Shown here: piece after piece, positions 7,459 to 14,835 of the stretch | Layout: every line of letters starts with the position of its first letter | Position numbering within the stretch: the first letter of the stretch is position 1 | Assembly (NCBI GenBank): GCA_002371785.1 | Contig: DFGU01000107.1 | Span: 1 to 36,578 of the forward strand | Source: Bacteroidales bacterium UBA3742 | Lineage (GTDB): Bacteria > Bacteroidota > Bacteroidia > Bacteroidales > Paludibacteraceae | Direction: 5' to 3' | Length of the DNA stretch: 36,578 nt | Notes under the pieces: model-generated | The model's database searches: none | Told to the model about the DNA's origin: nothing | The model's input: the letters and a program-made list of their open reading frames with translations, nothing else | Translations under genes and position numbers: made by a program

Positions 7459-8790
7459 TTAGCGTCTGCGGCCTCCGCCACCTCCGCCGCCACCGCTGGA
7501 GCGACCTCCGCCTCCGGAGTATCCGCCACCGGAGCGACCGCTGCTTCCGCCACTGTAGCCGCCTCCGCTGCTACGGGTACTGCCGCTATAGGTGCCGCTG
7601 CTACGATGCGTGGAAGACGAGCTTCCGCTGGAGCGGGTACTGCCGCTATAGGTGCTCGAAGAGCGAGTGGAGCTACCGGACGTTCTGGTCGTAGTGCTCG
7701 AAGAGCTGCTCGTGCTCGGCGTGCGGTAGATCGAACCTGCCGTGGTACGGCTGCCCGAAGAGCGCGTGGTGCGAGTAGTAGTAGCAGACGAACCGGAGGT
7801 CCGAGTCGTACTAGCGGAACTAGAGGTACTCGTCGTTCTGGAAGGACCGGAAGTAGTGGACGTTCTCGTTGCACCGGACGTAGTAGCAGTTCTCGTGCCT
7901 GTGGCACCGTTGGTGCGCGTGGTGCGGCTACCGAAAGTACGATCCGTCGAGGTGGAAGTCGTACGAGCGGGACCGGCTGTTGCGCCTGTGCGTCCACCTG
8001 CCGAAGCACCTACTTGCGTCTGGCGTGTGCTGCGTCCGGGACCAGCGGTCTGGAGCGAACGGGCGTTGGTCATACCTGCATTGCGGCTGGAGAAGCTGCG
8101 CTCGGGATGAGCGGTTGCATACTCTCGACGACTCACGCCTGAGTGGCGTCCGTACATCTCATGATAGCCGTGGTGCGGCGAGCGACCGTAGCGGAAAGAG
8201 CAGTGGTGATGGTGGTGATGGTATGCGTAGCAGTGGTGCCAGTACATGTCCCATGCTATGCAGTGGTGATGATACCACCAGCCGGGGTAATAGCCCCAAT
8301 ACCAAGGCGAATACCATGCGTACCATGCGGGCGACCAAAACCAATCGTAGATAACAGGACGGTAGATATATACGGGTTCGATGATATAGTTGGTACCATA
8401 TACATACTCATCGCCGATGATCTGAACCGAAACCTGGTCGTTGGCATCTTTCTCTACGTATATCGTGGCGATATCCTGGTAGATATCTTTTGCCAAGATA
8501 GCTTGCAGGATGATCATACGCTTCGTGCCTTCGCCTACCTCTACTACGCGGATATAATCTACGTCTCCGTCGCCATTGAGGTCGAGGTTGTTGTAGAACT
8601 CACTCGGGTCGTTGAGCTTGGTCTCAAATTCCTCCAAGTTCTTGGCCTCTGCGAACAGGTTGGCTACTACCTTCAGGTCCAGGGCCTGAGATATATCCGT
8701 ACTGTTGGCCGAAACGGTGATCGTCTCGTCGGCCCATAGCGCGGCACTCATGAGCGCCACAGCCGTCAGAAGTGTCATTAAGCGTTTCAT
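7459..8790 (-). CDS. Secreted protein with His/Trp/Tyr-rich core and Ser/Thr/Arg/Gly-rich tail
   Basis: A 443-residue exported protein of unknown function. A Sec signal peptide (cleavage near ALWA-DE, about residue 20) is followed by a globular N-terminal domain (about 21-140) containing LDLNGDGDVDYIRVVEV, which looks like an EF-hand-like or dockerin-like calcium loop, and a 'GDEYVYGTNYIIEPVYIYRP' strand region. Residues about 145-215 are dominated by Trp, Tyr and His (runs such as YHHHHHHC), a possible metal-binding or aromatic patch. From about 225 to the end the protein is low complexity, first Thr/Ser/Arg then Gly/Ser, ending GGGGGGGGRRR. The tail repeats at peptide level (YSGSTRSSG twice). 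It ends next to the bidirectional terminator; 89 nt separate it from ribBA, and no consensus promoter is visible in that gap, so it may be the last gene of the cdd transcript. Confidence 0.85.
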   Translation of the reverse strand: MKRLMTLLTAVALMSAALWADETITVSANSTDISQALDLKVVANLFAEAKNLEEFETKLNDPSEFYNNLDLNGDGDVDYIRVVEVGEGTKRMIILQAILAKDIYQDIATIYVEKDANDQVSVQIIGDEYVYGTNYIIEPVYIYRPVIYDWFWSPAWYAWYSPWYWGYYPGWWYHHHCIAWDMYWHHCYAYHHHHHHCSFRYGRSPHHGYHEMYGRHSGVSRREYATAHPERSFSSRNAGMTNARSLQTAGPGRSTRQTQVGASAGGRTGATAGPARTTSTSTDRTFGSRTTRTNGATGTRTATTSGATRTSTTSGPSRTTSTSSSASTTRTSGSSATTTRTTRSSGSRTTAGSIYRTPSTSSSSSTTTRTSGSSTRSSSTYSGSTRSSGSSSSTHRSSGTYSGSTRSSGGGYSGGSSGRSGGGYSGGGGRSSGGGGGGGGRRR

Positions 8791-8815
8791 AACTTTTTTA
8801 GTTTAATAGTTTATA

Positions 8816-8855
8816 CTGGTCGACTGGTCAGCTGGTCGACTTGTTTACTGGTGAT
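8816..8855. repeat. Octanucleotide array upstream of the secreted-protein gene
   Basis: Five units of 8 bp, consensus CTGGTCGA (variants CTGGTCAG, CTTGTTTA, CTGGTGAT), phased exactly. It occupies the leader of the minus-strand gene that starts at 8790 and contains internal palindromes such as GTCGAC. Confidence 0.88.
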
Positions 8856-8879
8856 GTTGCAATTTCCGTGCCAAACCGA

Positions 8880-10166
8880 TTATACCAGGCGTAAATCGTG
8901 GTGCATTTTTTCTTTCTTGGTACGCATATAGCGCTCGTTGTAGGGGTTCGGACGAATCTCAATCGGCACATTCTCAACGATTTCGATGCCGTAGCTCTCC
9001 AGTCCGATACGCTTCACGGGGTTGTTGGTCATCAGCCGCAGACGCAGGGCGCCCATCTCGCGCAGGATCTGTGCCCCGACGCCGTAGTCACGTTCGTCGG
9101 GACGGAAACCGAGGTGCACATTCGCCTCTACGGTATCTTCGCCCTGCTCCTGGAGTTTATACGCGCGTATCTTATTCATAAGGCCTATACCGCGTCCTTC
9201 CTGGTTCATATAGACGATGATACCACGACCTTCAGTTTGCACCATCTCCATAGCGCGCTCCAGTTGTTCGCCGCATTCGCAGCGCATAGAGCCGAAGACG
9301 TCGCCGGTCATGCAGCTGGAGTGAACACGACAGAGGATAGGTTCGTCCGGCTGCCACTCGCCCTTGCAGAGCACCACATGTTCCAGACCGGTGGTAAGGT
9401 CGCGGAACGGCGTGAGCTGGAACTCACCGTGGCGCGTAGGGAGGAAGACGGTCTCGCCTCGCTCTACCAGACCGGCTGCGCCTGTAAGACCGCTATCGCT
9501 GTAAGACCGCTTCGCTGTAGGACCGGCTTCGCCTGAAAGACTTTCGACTTCTGACTTTTGACTTTCGACTTTCAGACGATAGTCGATCAGGTCCTTGATG
9601 GTGATGATCTTGAGGTCGTGCTCACGGGCCACTTGCTCCAATTGGGGCATACGGGCCATGGTGCCGTCGGGATTCATGATCTCGATGAGGGCCGCCGCAG
9701 GGTGCAGCCCGGCCAGGCGTGCCAGATCGACACCGGCTTCGGTATGTCCCGCACGCTGGAGTACTCCACCCGAGCGGGCATAGAGTGGATTAATATGTCC
9801 GGGACGGCCGAAGGTCTCGGGACGCGACTCGGGATCGGCCAAGGCACGTATAGTAGCGGCACGGTCGGCGGCAGAGACGCCCGTCGTGCAACCGGCGAGC
9901 TTATCGACCGTCACGGTGAAGGGCGTACCGAGCATCGAAGTGTTGTTAGCCACCTGATGCATGAGGTCCAGTTCGGCACAGCGTTGCTCCGTGATAGGTA
10001 CACAGAGTACTCCGCGTCCATGCTTGAGCATGAAGTTGACCTTCTCCGGCGTGATCAGTTCGGCCGCCGTTATGAAATCGCCTTCGTTCTCGCGGTCTTC
10101 ATCATCCACCACGATGACGAATCGGCCTAAGCGAAAATCTTCTAAGGCTTCTTGAATAGTGTTCAT
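8880..10166 (-). CDS. ribBA: RibBA: DHBP synthase / GTP cyclohydrolase II
   Basis: Bifunctional enzyme that starts both branches of riboflavin synthesis: ribulose-5-phosphate to 3,4-dihydroxy-2-butanone 4-phosphate, and GTP to the pyrimidine precursor. The N-terminal DHBPS domain (about residues 1-200) has DDEDRENEGD and the substrate motifs RAGHTEA and GVLCVPIT. The C-terminal GCHII domain has the zinc site in SSCMTGDVFGSMRCECGEQ (three Cys) and NQEGRGIGL. The 428-residue length exceeds the usual about 400 because the linker between YRLK and VERGE carries about 36 extra residues encoded by two repeat arrays (9465-9577). The start overlaps the 3' end of the upstream permease gene by 65 nt, indicating translational coupling in the cdd transcript. 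Confidence 0.96.
   Translation of the reverse strand: MNTIQEALEDFRLGRFVIVVDDEDRENEGDFITAAELITPEKVNFMLKHGRGVLCVPITEQRCAELDLMHQVANNTSMLGTPFTVTVDKLAGCTTGVSAADRAATIRALADPESRPETFGRPGHINPLYARSGGVLQRAGHTEAGVDLARLAGLHPAAALIEIMNPDGTMARMPQLEQVAREHDLKIITIKDLIDYRLKVESQKSEVESLSGEAGPTAKRSYSDSGLTGAAGLVERGETVFLPTRHGEFQLTPFRDLTTGLEHVVLCKGEWQPDEPILCRVHSSCMTGDVFGSMRCECGEQLERAMEMVQTEGRGIIVYMNQEGRGIGLMNKIRAYKLQEQGEDTVEANVHLGFRPDERDYGVGAQILREMGALRLRLMTNNPVKRIGLESYGIEIVENVPIEIRPNPYNERYMRTKKEKMHHDLRLV
9465..9542. repeat. Hairpin-mosaic repeat inside ribBA
   Basis: Plus-strand order: hairpins GGC-TGC-GCC (9474-9482), GC-TATC-GC (9492-9499), GC-TTC-GC (9509-9515) and GGC-TTC-GCC (9525-9533). They are separated by exact 9-nt spacers of TGTAAGACC type (9465-9473, 9483-9491, 9500-9508, 9516-9524, 9534-9542). 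On the coding strand the loops read GCA, GATA, GAA and GAA. The array is translated as part of the linker. Confidence 0.93.
9536..9577. repeat. Heptanucleotide array inside ribBA
   Basis: Six phased heptamers around TTCGACT / TTTGACT, starting inside the last spacer of the hairpin array. On the coding strand they read as AGTCGAA/AGTCAAA and encode VESQKSEVES. It is the same word family as the arrays at 24999 and 35574. Confidence 0.93.
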
Positions 10167-11640
10167 ATAGCTTTTTTATCCATTTTATTTTTTTTGTTCG
10201 AGCCATCAATCGGCGCCACAGGATGATCCATGCTTCGGGATTGAAGAGGGCCGAATCGGTGGCCGCCTTGTAGGTCAGGAAGACGCCGATAGGTAGCAGT
10301 ACAAACGAACTGAGCCACATACCTGCCCAGCAGGGCCATAGGGCTTCGCGGGCCATCTTGTAACCGGTGTTGTCGATAATATAATATATGATGAAGAGCA
10401 CGACCGAGATGACCACCGGTGCACCAAGTCCTCCCTTACGGATGATGGCACCCAGCGGTGCACCGATGAAGAAGAAGATCAGGCAGGCAAAGGCCAACGT
10501 GAACTTACGATACAGTTCTATCTCATGGCGCCGTATATAGCGCTGGGAGTCGTCGAGCAGCAAGGCGTTGTAGTCGATCTGGTCGCGGTAGTTCTGGGCC
10601 CGTTCGCGCGCGATGGTGACGCTGTTGAGTTTCTGCTTGGTTGTCATCCGTCGGAACAGCAGCTCGGGGTCATACGTGCGTCGCTCCGTAGGCTCGACGG
10701 GTATCAACACGCGCCCCTCTTTGCGTTCGCGTCCGAAGTAGCGGTTCTTGACCATCTGGCCGCTCTGCTCCAGGCTCTGCTGGTGGGCACTCTGTTGCAC
10801 CGAGTCGATCGACTGGATCAGTTCCACCACGTTTTTGCTCACATGCTGATCGTCCAGTACCGACTCATCGTAGCGCGCAAACTCGGAGTCGAAATCCAGC
10901 AGGACCTGCTTCATCGAGAAGGTCTCGCGGCGGTACGGGATGCTGGTAGTACCCGTGGCCTGTTGCTCCTTCTGACTCATATTCTCGAACGACTCGCCCG
11001 AGTAGAGGCGGAGCAGCAGGTATTTCTTATCTTCGGTGAAATAGATTTGTCCGGTATCGGCTACCGTGACGGATACATTCTTGAAGCCCTGGGTATAGTC
11101 GTAGATCATGACGTCGTAGAGCTTACCGTCCACAGGGTCTTTCTGCTTCACGTAGATATTGATGCCGTCTATACCGCCGTAGAACTCGCCCACAGGAATC
11201 GACAGTTCGGGCGATTTCTGACGCAGCGAGAAGATCAGTGCCCACAGTTTGGCCTGGGCCTTGGGCAGCACGTTGTTGCTAAAGAAGAAGGCACCTACAG
11301 CCACAAAGGCGATGGTGAACGTCAGCGGCCGCATGATGCGGAAGAGCGAGATACCGGCCGCCTTCATGGCCGTGAGTTCGAAGCGTTCGCCCAAGTTGCC
11401 GAAGCTGATGAGCGAGGAAAGCAAGATAGCCAAAGGTAGCGCCAGCGGCACCACCGTAGCCACGGCATAGACAAAGAACTCAGCCAGCACGTTGAGCGCC
11501 AAGCCCTTACCCACCAAGTCCTGGACATGCATCCACACAAACTGCATCAGCAGTATAAATATGCTGATGAACAATGTCGCGACAAACAACCCGATGAAGT
11601 TGCGCAACAGATATATGTCCAGCCGTTTGACTATCCTCAA
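10102..11640 (-). CDS. LptF/LptG-type permease (YjgP/YjgQ family)
   Basis: Inner-membrane permease of the LPS transport ABC complex that extracts LPS and hands it to the periplasmic bridge. The 512-residue protein has three N-terminal membrane segments (about 13-36, 50-79, 100-120), a periplasmic beta-rich domain (about 140-385) and three C-terminal segments (about 390-475). The motif LGERFELTAMKAAGIS is the cytoplasmic coupling helix typical of the family, and IGAPLGAIIRKGGLG is the conserved loop after segment 4. Whether it is LptF or LptG cannot be decided here. The first codon is one nt past the cdd stop and the last 65 nt overlap ribBA. The C-terminal 35 residues are basic and unusual, and read across the ribBA start. 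Confidence 0.9.
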   Translation of the reverse strand: MRIVKRLDIYLLRNFIGLFVATLFISIFILLMQFVWMHVQDLVGKGLALNVLAEFFVYAVATVVPLALPLAILLSSLISFGNLGERFELTAMKAAGISLFRIMRPLTFTIAFVAVGAFFFSNNVLPKAQAKLWALIFSLRQKSPELSIPVGEFYGGIDGINIYVKQKDPVDGKLYDVMIYDYTQGFKNVSVTVADTGQIYFTEDKKYLLLRLYSGESFENMSQKEQQATGTTSIPYRRETFSMKQVLLDFDSEFARYDESVLDDQHVSKNVVELIQSIDSVQQSAHQQSLEQSGQMVKNRYFGRERKEGRVLIPVEPTERRTYDPELLFRRMTTKQKLNSVTIARERAQNYRDQIDYNALLLDDSQRYIRRHEIELYRKFTLAFACLIFFFIGAPLGAIIRKGGLGAPVVISVVLFIIYYIIDNTGYKMAREALWPCWAGMWLSSFVLLPIGVFLTYKAATDSALFNPEAWIILWRRLMARTKKIKWIKKLYEHYSRSLRRFSLRPIRHRGG

Positions 11641-11641
11641 T

Positions 11642-12124
11642 CTATCCTTTCAAATTGTCGCTCACAAAGATCAGCGGAAGCAGGTCGGCTGCCGAGCGGA
11701 ACACGAGGGTCTCATGCTCGCCGTACAGCAGTACCTCCATCGGCTGACGGTAGCGATGTTCGGTCTCAATCATGACCTGGCGGCATGCACCGCAAGGCGA
11801 ACCCGGTTCGGCTGTGAAATGGCCATCGGTGTAGCACGCGATGGCGAGCCGCATGACGGGTTGGTCGGGGTACTGTGCGCCGGCAGCAAACAGGGCCGTA
11901 CGCTCGGCGCACAGGCCACTCGGATAGGCTGCGTTCTCCTGGTTGCAACCCGGCACCACGATGCCGTTCTTCAGCTCCAGCGCCGCGCCTACGTGGAAAC
12001 CCGAATAGGGGCAGTAGGAGTGCTCGGTCTGGTTCTTAGCCACGGTCAGTAAGGCACGCTGCTCCTCGCTCAGTTCATCCCATGTACACGCCGTTACAGG
12101 CGTCTTAATTTCGTACTTCTTCAT
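11642..12124 (-). CDS. cdd: Cytidine deaminase
   Basis: Zinc enzyme of pyrimidine salvage that deaminates cytidine and deoxycytidine to uridine and deoxyuridine. The 160-residue size and the Cys-type zinc site indicate the homotetrameric class: CAERTA (Cys72, catalytic Glu74) and PCGACRQ (Cys111, Cys114), with the substrate motif NQENAAYPSG (about 61-70). First gene of the leftward transcript from the promoter at 12170-12201, followed with one base of separation by the LptF/LptG-type permease gene and then ribBA. Confidence 0.96.
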   Translation of the reverse strand: MKKYEIKTPVTACTWDELSEEQRALLTVAKNQTEHSYCPYSGFHVGAALELKNGIVVPGCNQENAAYPSGLCAERTALFAAGAQYPDQPVMRLAIACYTDGHFTAEPGSPCGACRQVMIETEHRYRQPMEVLLYGEHETLVFRSAADLLPLIFVSDNLKG

Positions 12125-12169
12125 ATCTTGTATCGATTTTTAAGGTGCGTATTATCTCAAATTAGTCCG

Positions 12170-12201
12170 CAAAGGTACAACTATTTTTTGACATATGCAA
12201 A
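12170..12201 (-). promoter_or_regulatory. Promoter of cdd and the permease-ribBA genes
   Basis: On the minus strand: TTTGCATATGT extended -33 element starting at 12201, 20-nt spacer with an A6 tract, and TACCTTTG at 12177-12170. It lies 45 nt upstream of the cdd ATG. Confidence 0.85.
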
Positions 12202-12264
12202 TAATATTGCATATTTTTGCAAAAACGAGGCATTCTGCATGATTTTGTCCATTTCATTTTCCGG

Positions 12265-12288
12265 TTTGCGTTTTTTTTCGTACCTTTG
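12265..12288 (+). promoter_or_regulatory. Probable promoter of the amidase-like gene, shortened spacer
   Basis: TACCTTTG at 12281-12288 is a good -7 element. The TTTGCG at 12265-12270 followed by T8 matches the extended -33 of other sites, but the spacer is only 12 nt instead of 20. A poorly matching T-rich -33 at about 12257-12260 would give normal spacing. Transcription should start near 12295, which argues against a TTG start at 12298 and for the ATG at 12316. Confidence 0.6.
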
Positions 12289-12315
12289 TAGCCTAATTTG
12301 GAGAAAAATGTCGTT

Positions 12316-14802
12316 ATGCGTCGTATTCGCTACAGTATATTGTTGATGATGCTCAGCTTGAGTCTGGGCATGCAGGCCATCACGCCCGAGGCTTTGGCCG
12401 ATTCGCTCAACAAAGAGTTGGGCTTGCTGCGTACCCGTTGGCAGAGCAAAGTGAAAGTGGATCGCATCGAGCAGCGTGGTCGCCAAGTAAGCGTCTATTC
12501 CAACCGCACCCTGGGCGGTATCTCGTTCACGCCGGCCGGCCTGGACTCGCTTCGCCGTCAAGTAGGGTTTTGGACCTTACGCGACTCCGCCGCCACCGTC
12601 AGCATCTACGCGGAGAACGTAGAGATCGGTACGCTCATCTCGGCCCGTCATCGTCCTAACGGACGCCGCTACACCTACCAGGACCGCACCCCGCGCACCC
12701 ATATCAAGGGACTCGCGCCGCTCAATCTGCCGGGAGAGGAGCAGTGGACACAAAGTTTACAAGGCCGGTATATCGCCCTCTGGCCCAGCCACGGTACGTA
12801 CTACAACCACAAGCAAGAACTCTGGCGTTGGCAACGCGCCACGATGTGGACCACCGTCGAGGACCTCTATACCACGGAATATACGCGCCAGATCAGCCGC
12901 ATGCTGGAGCGCGCAGGCGCCGTGGTGCTGCAGCCCCGTCCGAGGCTGGAGGGACGCGACCTGATACGACGCAACGGTCGTTGGGAGTTCCGCGAGACAG
13001 GTGAGGCATATGAGAAAGGCCGAAGCGGCATGATGCGTTGGCAAGAAGCCGCCCGCGAGTGGCTCGAGTATGCGGGTTTTCCGGACACGATATACGACCC
13101 CTTTGAGGGCGAGAACGACTATAAATCCGACATGCTCTGCCGCGGCAAATGGGTGAATTTCCTCATCGGCGGCAGTGAAGCCAACCCCACCCGTGACGGA
13201 CTCGGCATACCGGTGGACCTATGCTTGGCACTGCATACCGACGGCCTCTCGGAGGACGACAACCGTTCGATAGTCGGTACACTGGCCATCTACTATAGCA
13301 AGGGCGACGACAAGAAGACCTGTTTTCCGAACGGCGTGAGCCGGCAGATCAACCGCGACCTGGCCGACTACGTCCAGACCCAGATCGTACAGGACATACG
13401 GCGGCTCTACTGCTCGCAGTGGACACGACGGTCGCTCAACGATGCCAACTATGCCGAGTCACGCGTACCGGAAGTGCCGACCGTGCTGATCGAACTGCTG
13501 AGCCACAAGAACATGCCCGACATGATCTACGGCTTGAATCCCCGTTTCCGCTTCGATGCCTCGCGGGCGATTTATAAAGGCATCCTGCGTTACCTGCATG
13601 CCAAAGACGGTACGCAGCCCGTCGTACAACCCCTACCCGTCCACAACTGCCGCGTAGACCACGTGGCGGACGACAGCCTCTCGATACGCTGGACCGCCAC
13701 CGACGATCCGCTGGAACCGACGGCTCAGCCTACCTACTACCTCGTCTATATCCGCGAGAACGACGGCGCATGGCAAGCCCATCGCTGCGACACGACATGC
13801 TACCGCCATCATGCCAAGCGCGGCACACGCTATAGCTACTACATCGCGGCCGGCAACGCAGGCGGTCTGGGCTTTGAGTCGGAGACGCTCTCCGCCTATC
13901 TGGCTCCGCATCACGGCAAGAGAGAAGCACCGATGGTACTGATACTCAACGCCTTCAACTACGTAGGCGGTCCGAAGTGGTTTCGCGACTCTACCTACGC
14001 CGGTATCGTACCGGGTTCGTACGCCGTGGAGGACGGCCTGTACGGCGGCTACATAGGCGACCAGATCATCTTTGACCGCCGACTCGACTGGACCGACGAT
14101 GACAACTGCGGTTTCGGAATGTGCAACCGCGACCAGCAGCATATCTTCACCATGGGTAATACCCACGACTACCCCGTGCAGCACGGCAAGATCCTCCAGG
14201 AGTTGGGCGTCTCGTACGTGAGTGCCAACCTGACAGCCGTTCGCGCCATCAGTTCCGACTATGCCGCCGTGGACCTCATCTACGGTAAGCAACCTGCCGA
14301 AGGCAAGCAAGCCGTGATAGACGCCCAGACACGACGGATGCTGTCCGAGTACCTGTGGAACCAGGGTAGCCTGCTCATCTCCGGCAGTTACCTGGGATCG
14401 GGCATGCATACCGCCAACGAGAAACGCTGGGCAGAACAGTTGCTCCACTACCGCTTCCGCGCCCCGCGCGCCTGCCATAACGGGCAGTTGACAGCCGAGC
14501 AGGACTGGATGGGAGTCAAGGACATCCAGCTCTGGCAACACCCCTCCGACAGCCACCTCTTTGCCGAGTCACCCGAGTCGCTCGAACCCACGGGTGATGC
14601 GGTGCGCCTGGGATGCTATGCCGATATGCGTATCCCGTTCGGCGTAGCCTGGAAGAGCTATGTGAGCAAGAAGCACCCGGAACAAATACGCACCCTGGTC
14701 TACGGTTTTCCGCTGGAGTGCAGTCCGCAGTTTGAGACGCTCTACCGGGCTTCGATGCGGTGGGTGCTGGAGAAAGACGAATATAAGAAACGAAAGAAAT
14801 AA
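12316..14802 (+). CDS. Secreted amidase_3-like / 'xanthan lyase'-annotated protein
   Basis: An 828-residue secreted protein. A signal peptide (about 1-21, LLMMLSLSLGMQA) precedes a long region with the order of zinc-amidase (N-acetylmuramoyl-L-alanine amidase, Amidase_3-like) motifs: WPSHGTYYN with His159, TTVEDLYT with Glu182, LALHTDG with His307 and VLIELLSHKN with Glu393. A fibronectin-III-like segment follows (about 440-545, 'YRHHAKRGTRYSYYIAAGNAGG'), then a C-terminal alpha/beta domain starting near APMVLILNAFNYVGG that resembles the golvesin-type 'xanthan lyase' proteins of Bacteroidales. The four ligand and catalytic positions support a peptidoglycan or glycan-peptide hydrolase (inference); the spacing between the first and second His is longer than in classical amidases. 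It is followed at 33 nt by rlmD. Confidence 0.8.
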   Translation: MRRIRYSILLMMLSLSLGMQAITPEALADSLNKELGLLRTRWQSKVKVDRIEQRGRQVSVYSNRTLGGISFTPAGLDSLRRQVGFWTLRDSAATVSIYAENVEIGTLISARHRPNGRRYTYQDRTPRTHIKGLAPLNLPGEEQWTQSLQGRYIALWPSHGTYYNHKQELWRWQRATMWTTVEDLYTTEYTRQISRMLERAGAVVLQPRPRLEGRDLIRRNGRWEFRETGEAYEKGRSGMMRWQEAAREWLEYAGFPDTIYDPFEGENDYKSDMLCRGKWVNFLIGGSEANPTRDGLGIPVDLCLALHTDGLSEDDNRSIVGTLAIYYSKGDDKKTCFPNGVSRQINRDLADYVQTQIVQDIRRLYCSQWTRRSLNDANYAESRVPEVPTVLIELLSHKNMPDMIYGLNPRFRFDASRAIYKGILRYLHAKDGTQPVVQPLPVHNCRVDHVADDSLSIRWTATDDPLEPTAQPTYYLVYIRENDGAWQAHRCDTTCYRHHAKRGTRYSYYIAAGNAGGLGFESETLSAYLAPHHGKREAPMVLILNAFNYVGGPKWFRDSTYAGIVPGSYAVEDGLYGGYIGDQIIFDRRLDWTDDDNCGFGMCNRDQQHIFTMGNTHDYPVQHGKILQELGVSYVSANLTAVRAISSDYAAVDLIYGKQPAEGKQAVIDAQTRRMLSEYLWNQGSLLISGSYLGSGMHTANEKRWAEQLLHYRFRAPRACHNGQLTAEQDWMGVKDIQLWQHPSDSHLFAESPESLEPTGDAVRLGCYADMRIPFGVAWKSYVSKKHPEQIRTLVYGFPLECSPQFETLYRASMRWVLEKDEYKKRKK

Positions 14803-14806
14803 TCGT

Positions 14807-14819
14807 GCCCCCTTGGGGC
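14807..14819. other. Small hairpin between the amidase-like gene and rlmD
   Basis: GCCCC / GGGGC stem with a CTT loop directly after the stop codon of the upstream gene. There is no T tract, so it is not a standard terminator; it may be another member of the triloop hairpins seen in this window. Confidence 0.45.
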
Positions 14820-14835
14820 TAAGAAATAAATCAAT

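Noticed and set aside
7371..7694. Plus-strand frame entering the 3' end of the secreted-protein gene
   Set aside because: It starts in the hairpin repeat, crosses the terminator and reads the complement of a low-complexity tail.
12298..12315. TTG start six codons upstream of the amidase-like gene's ATG
   Set aside because: Expected transcription start is near 12295, leaving no leader, and the ATG at 12316 gives a normal signal peptide.
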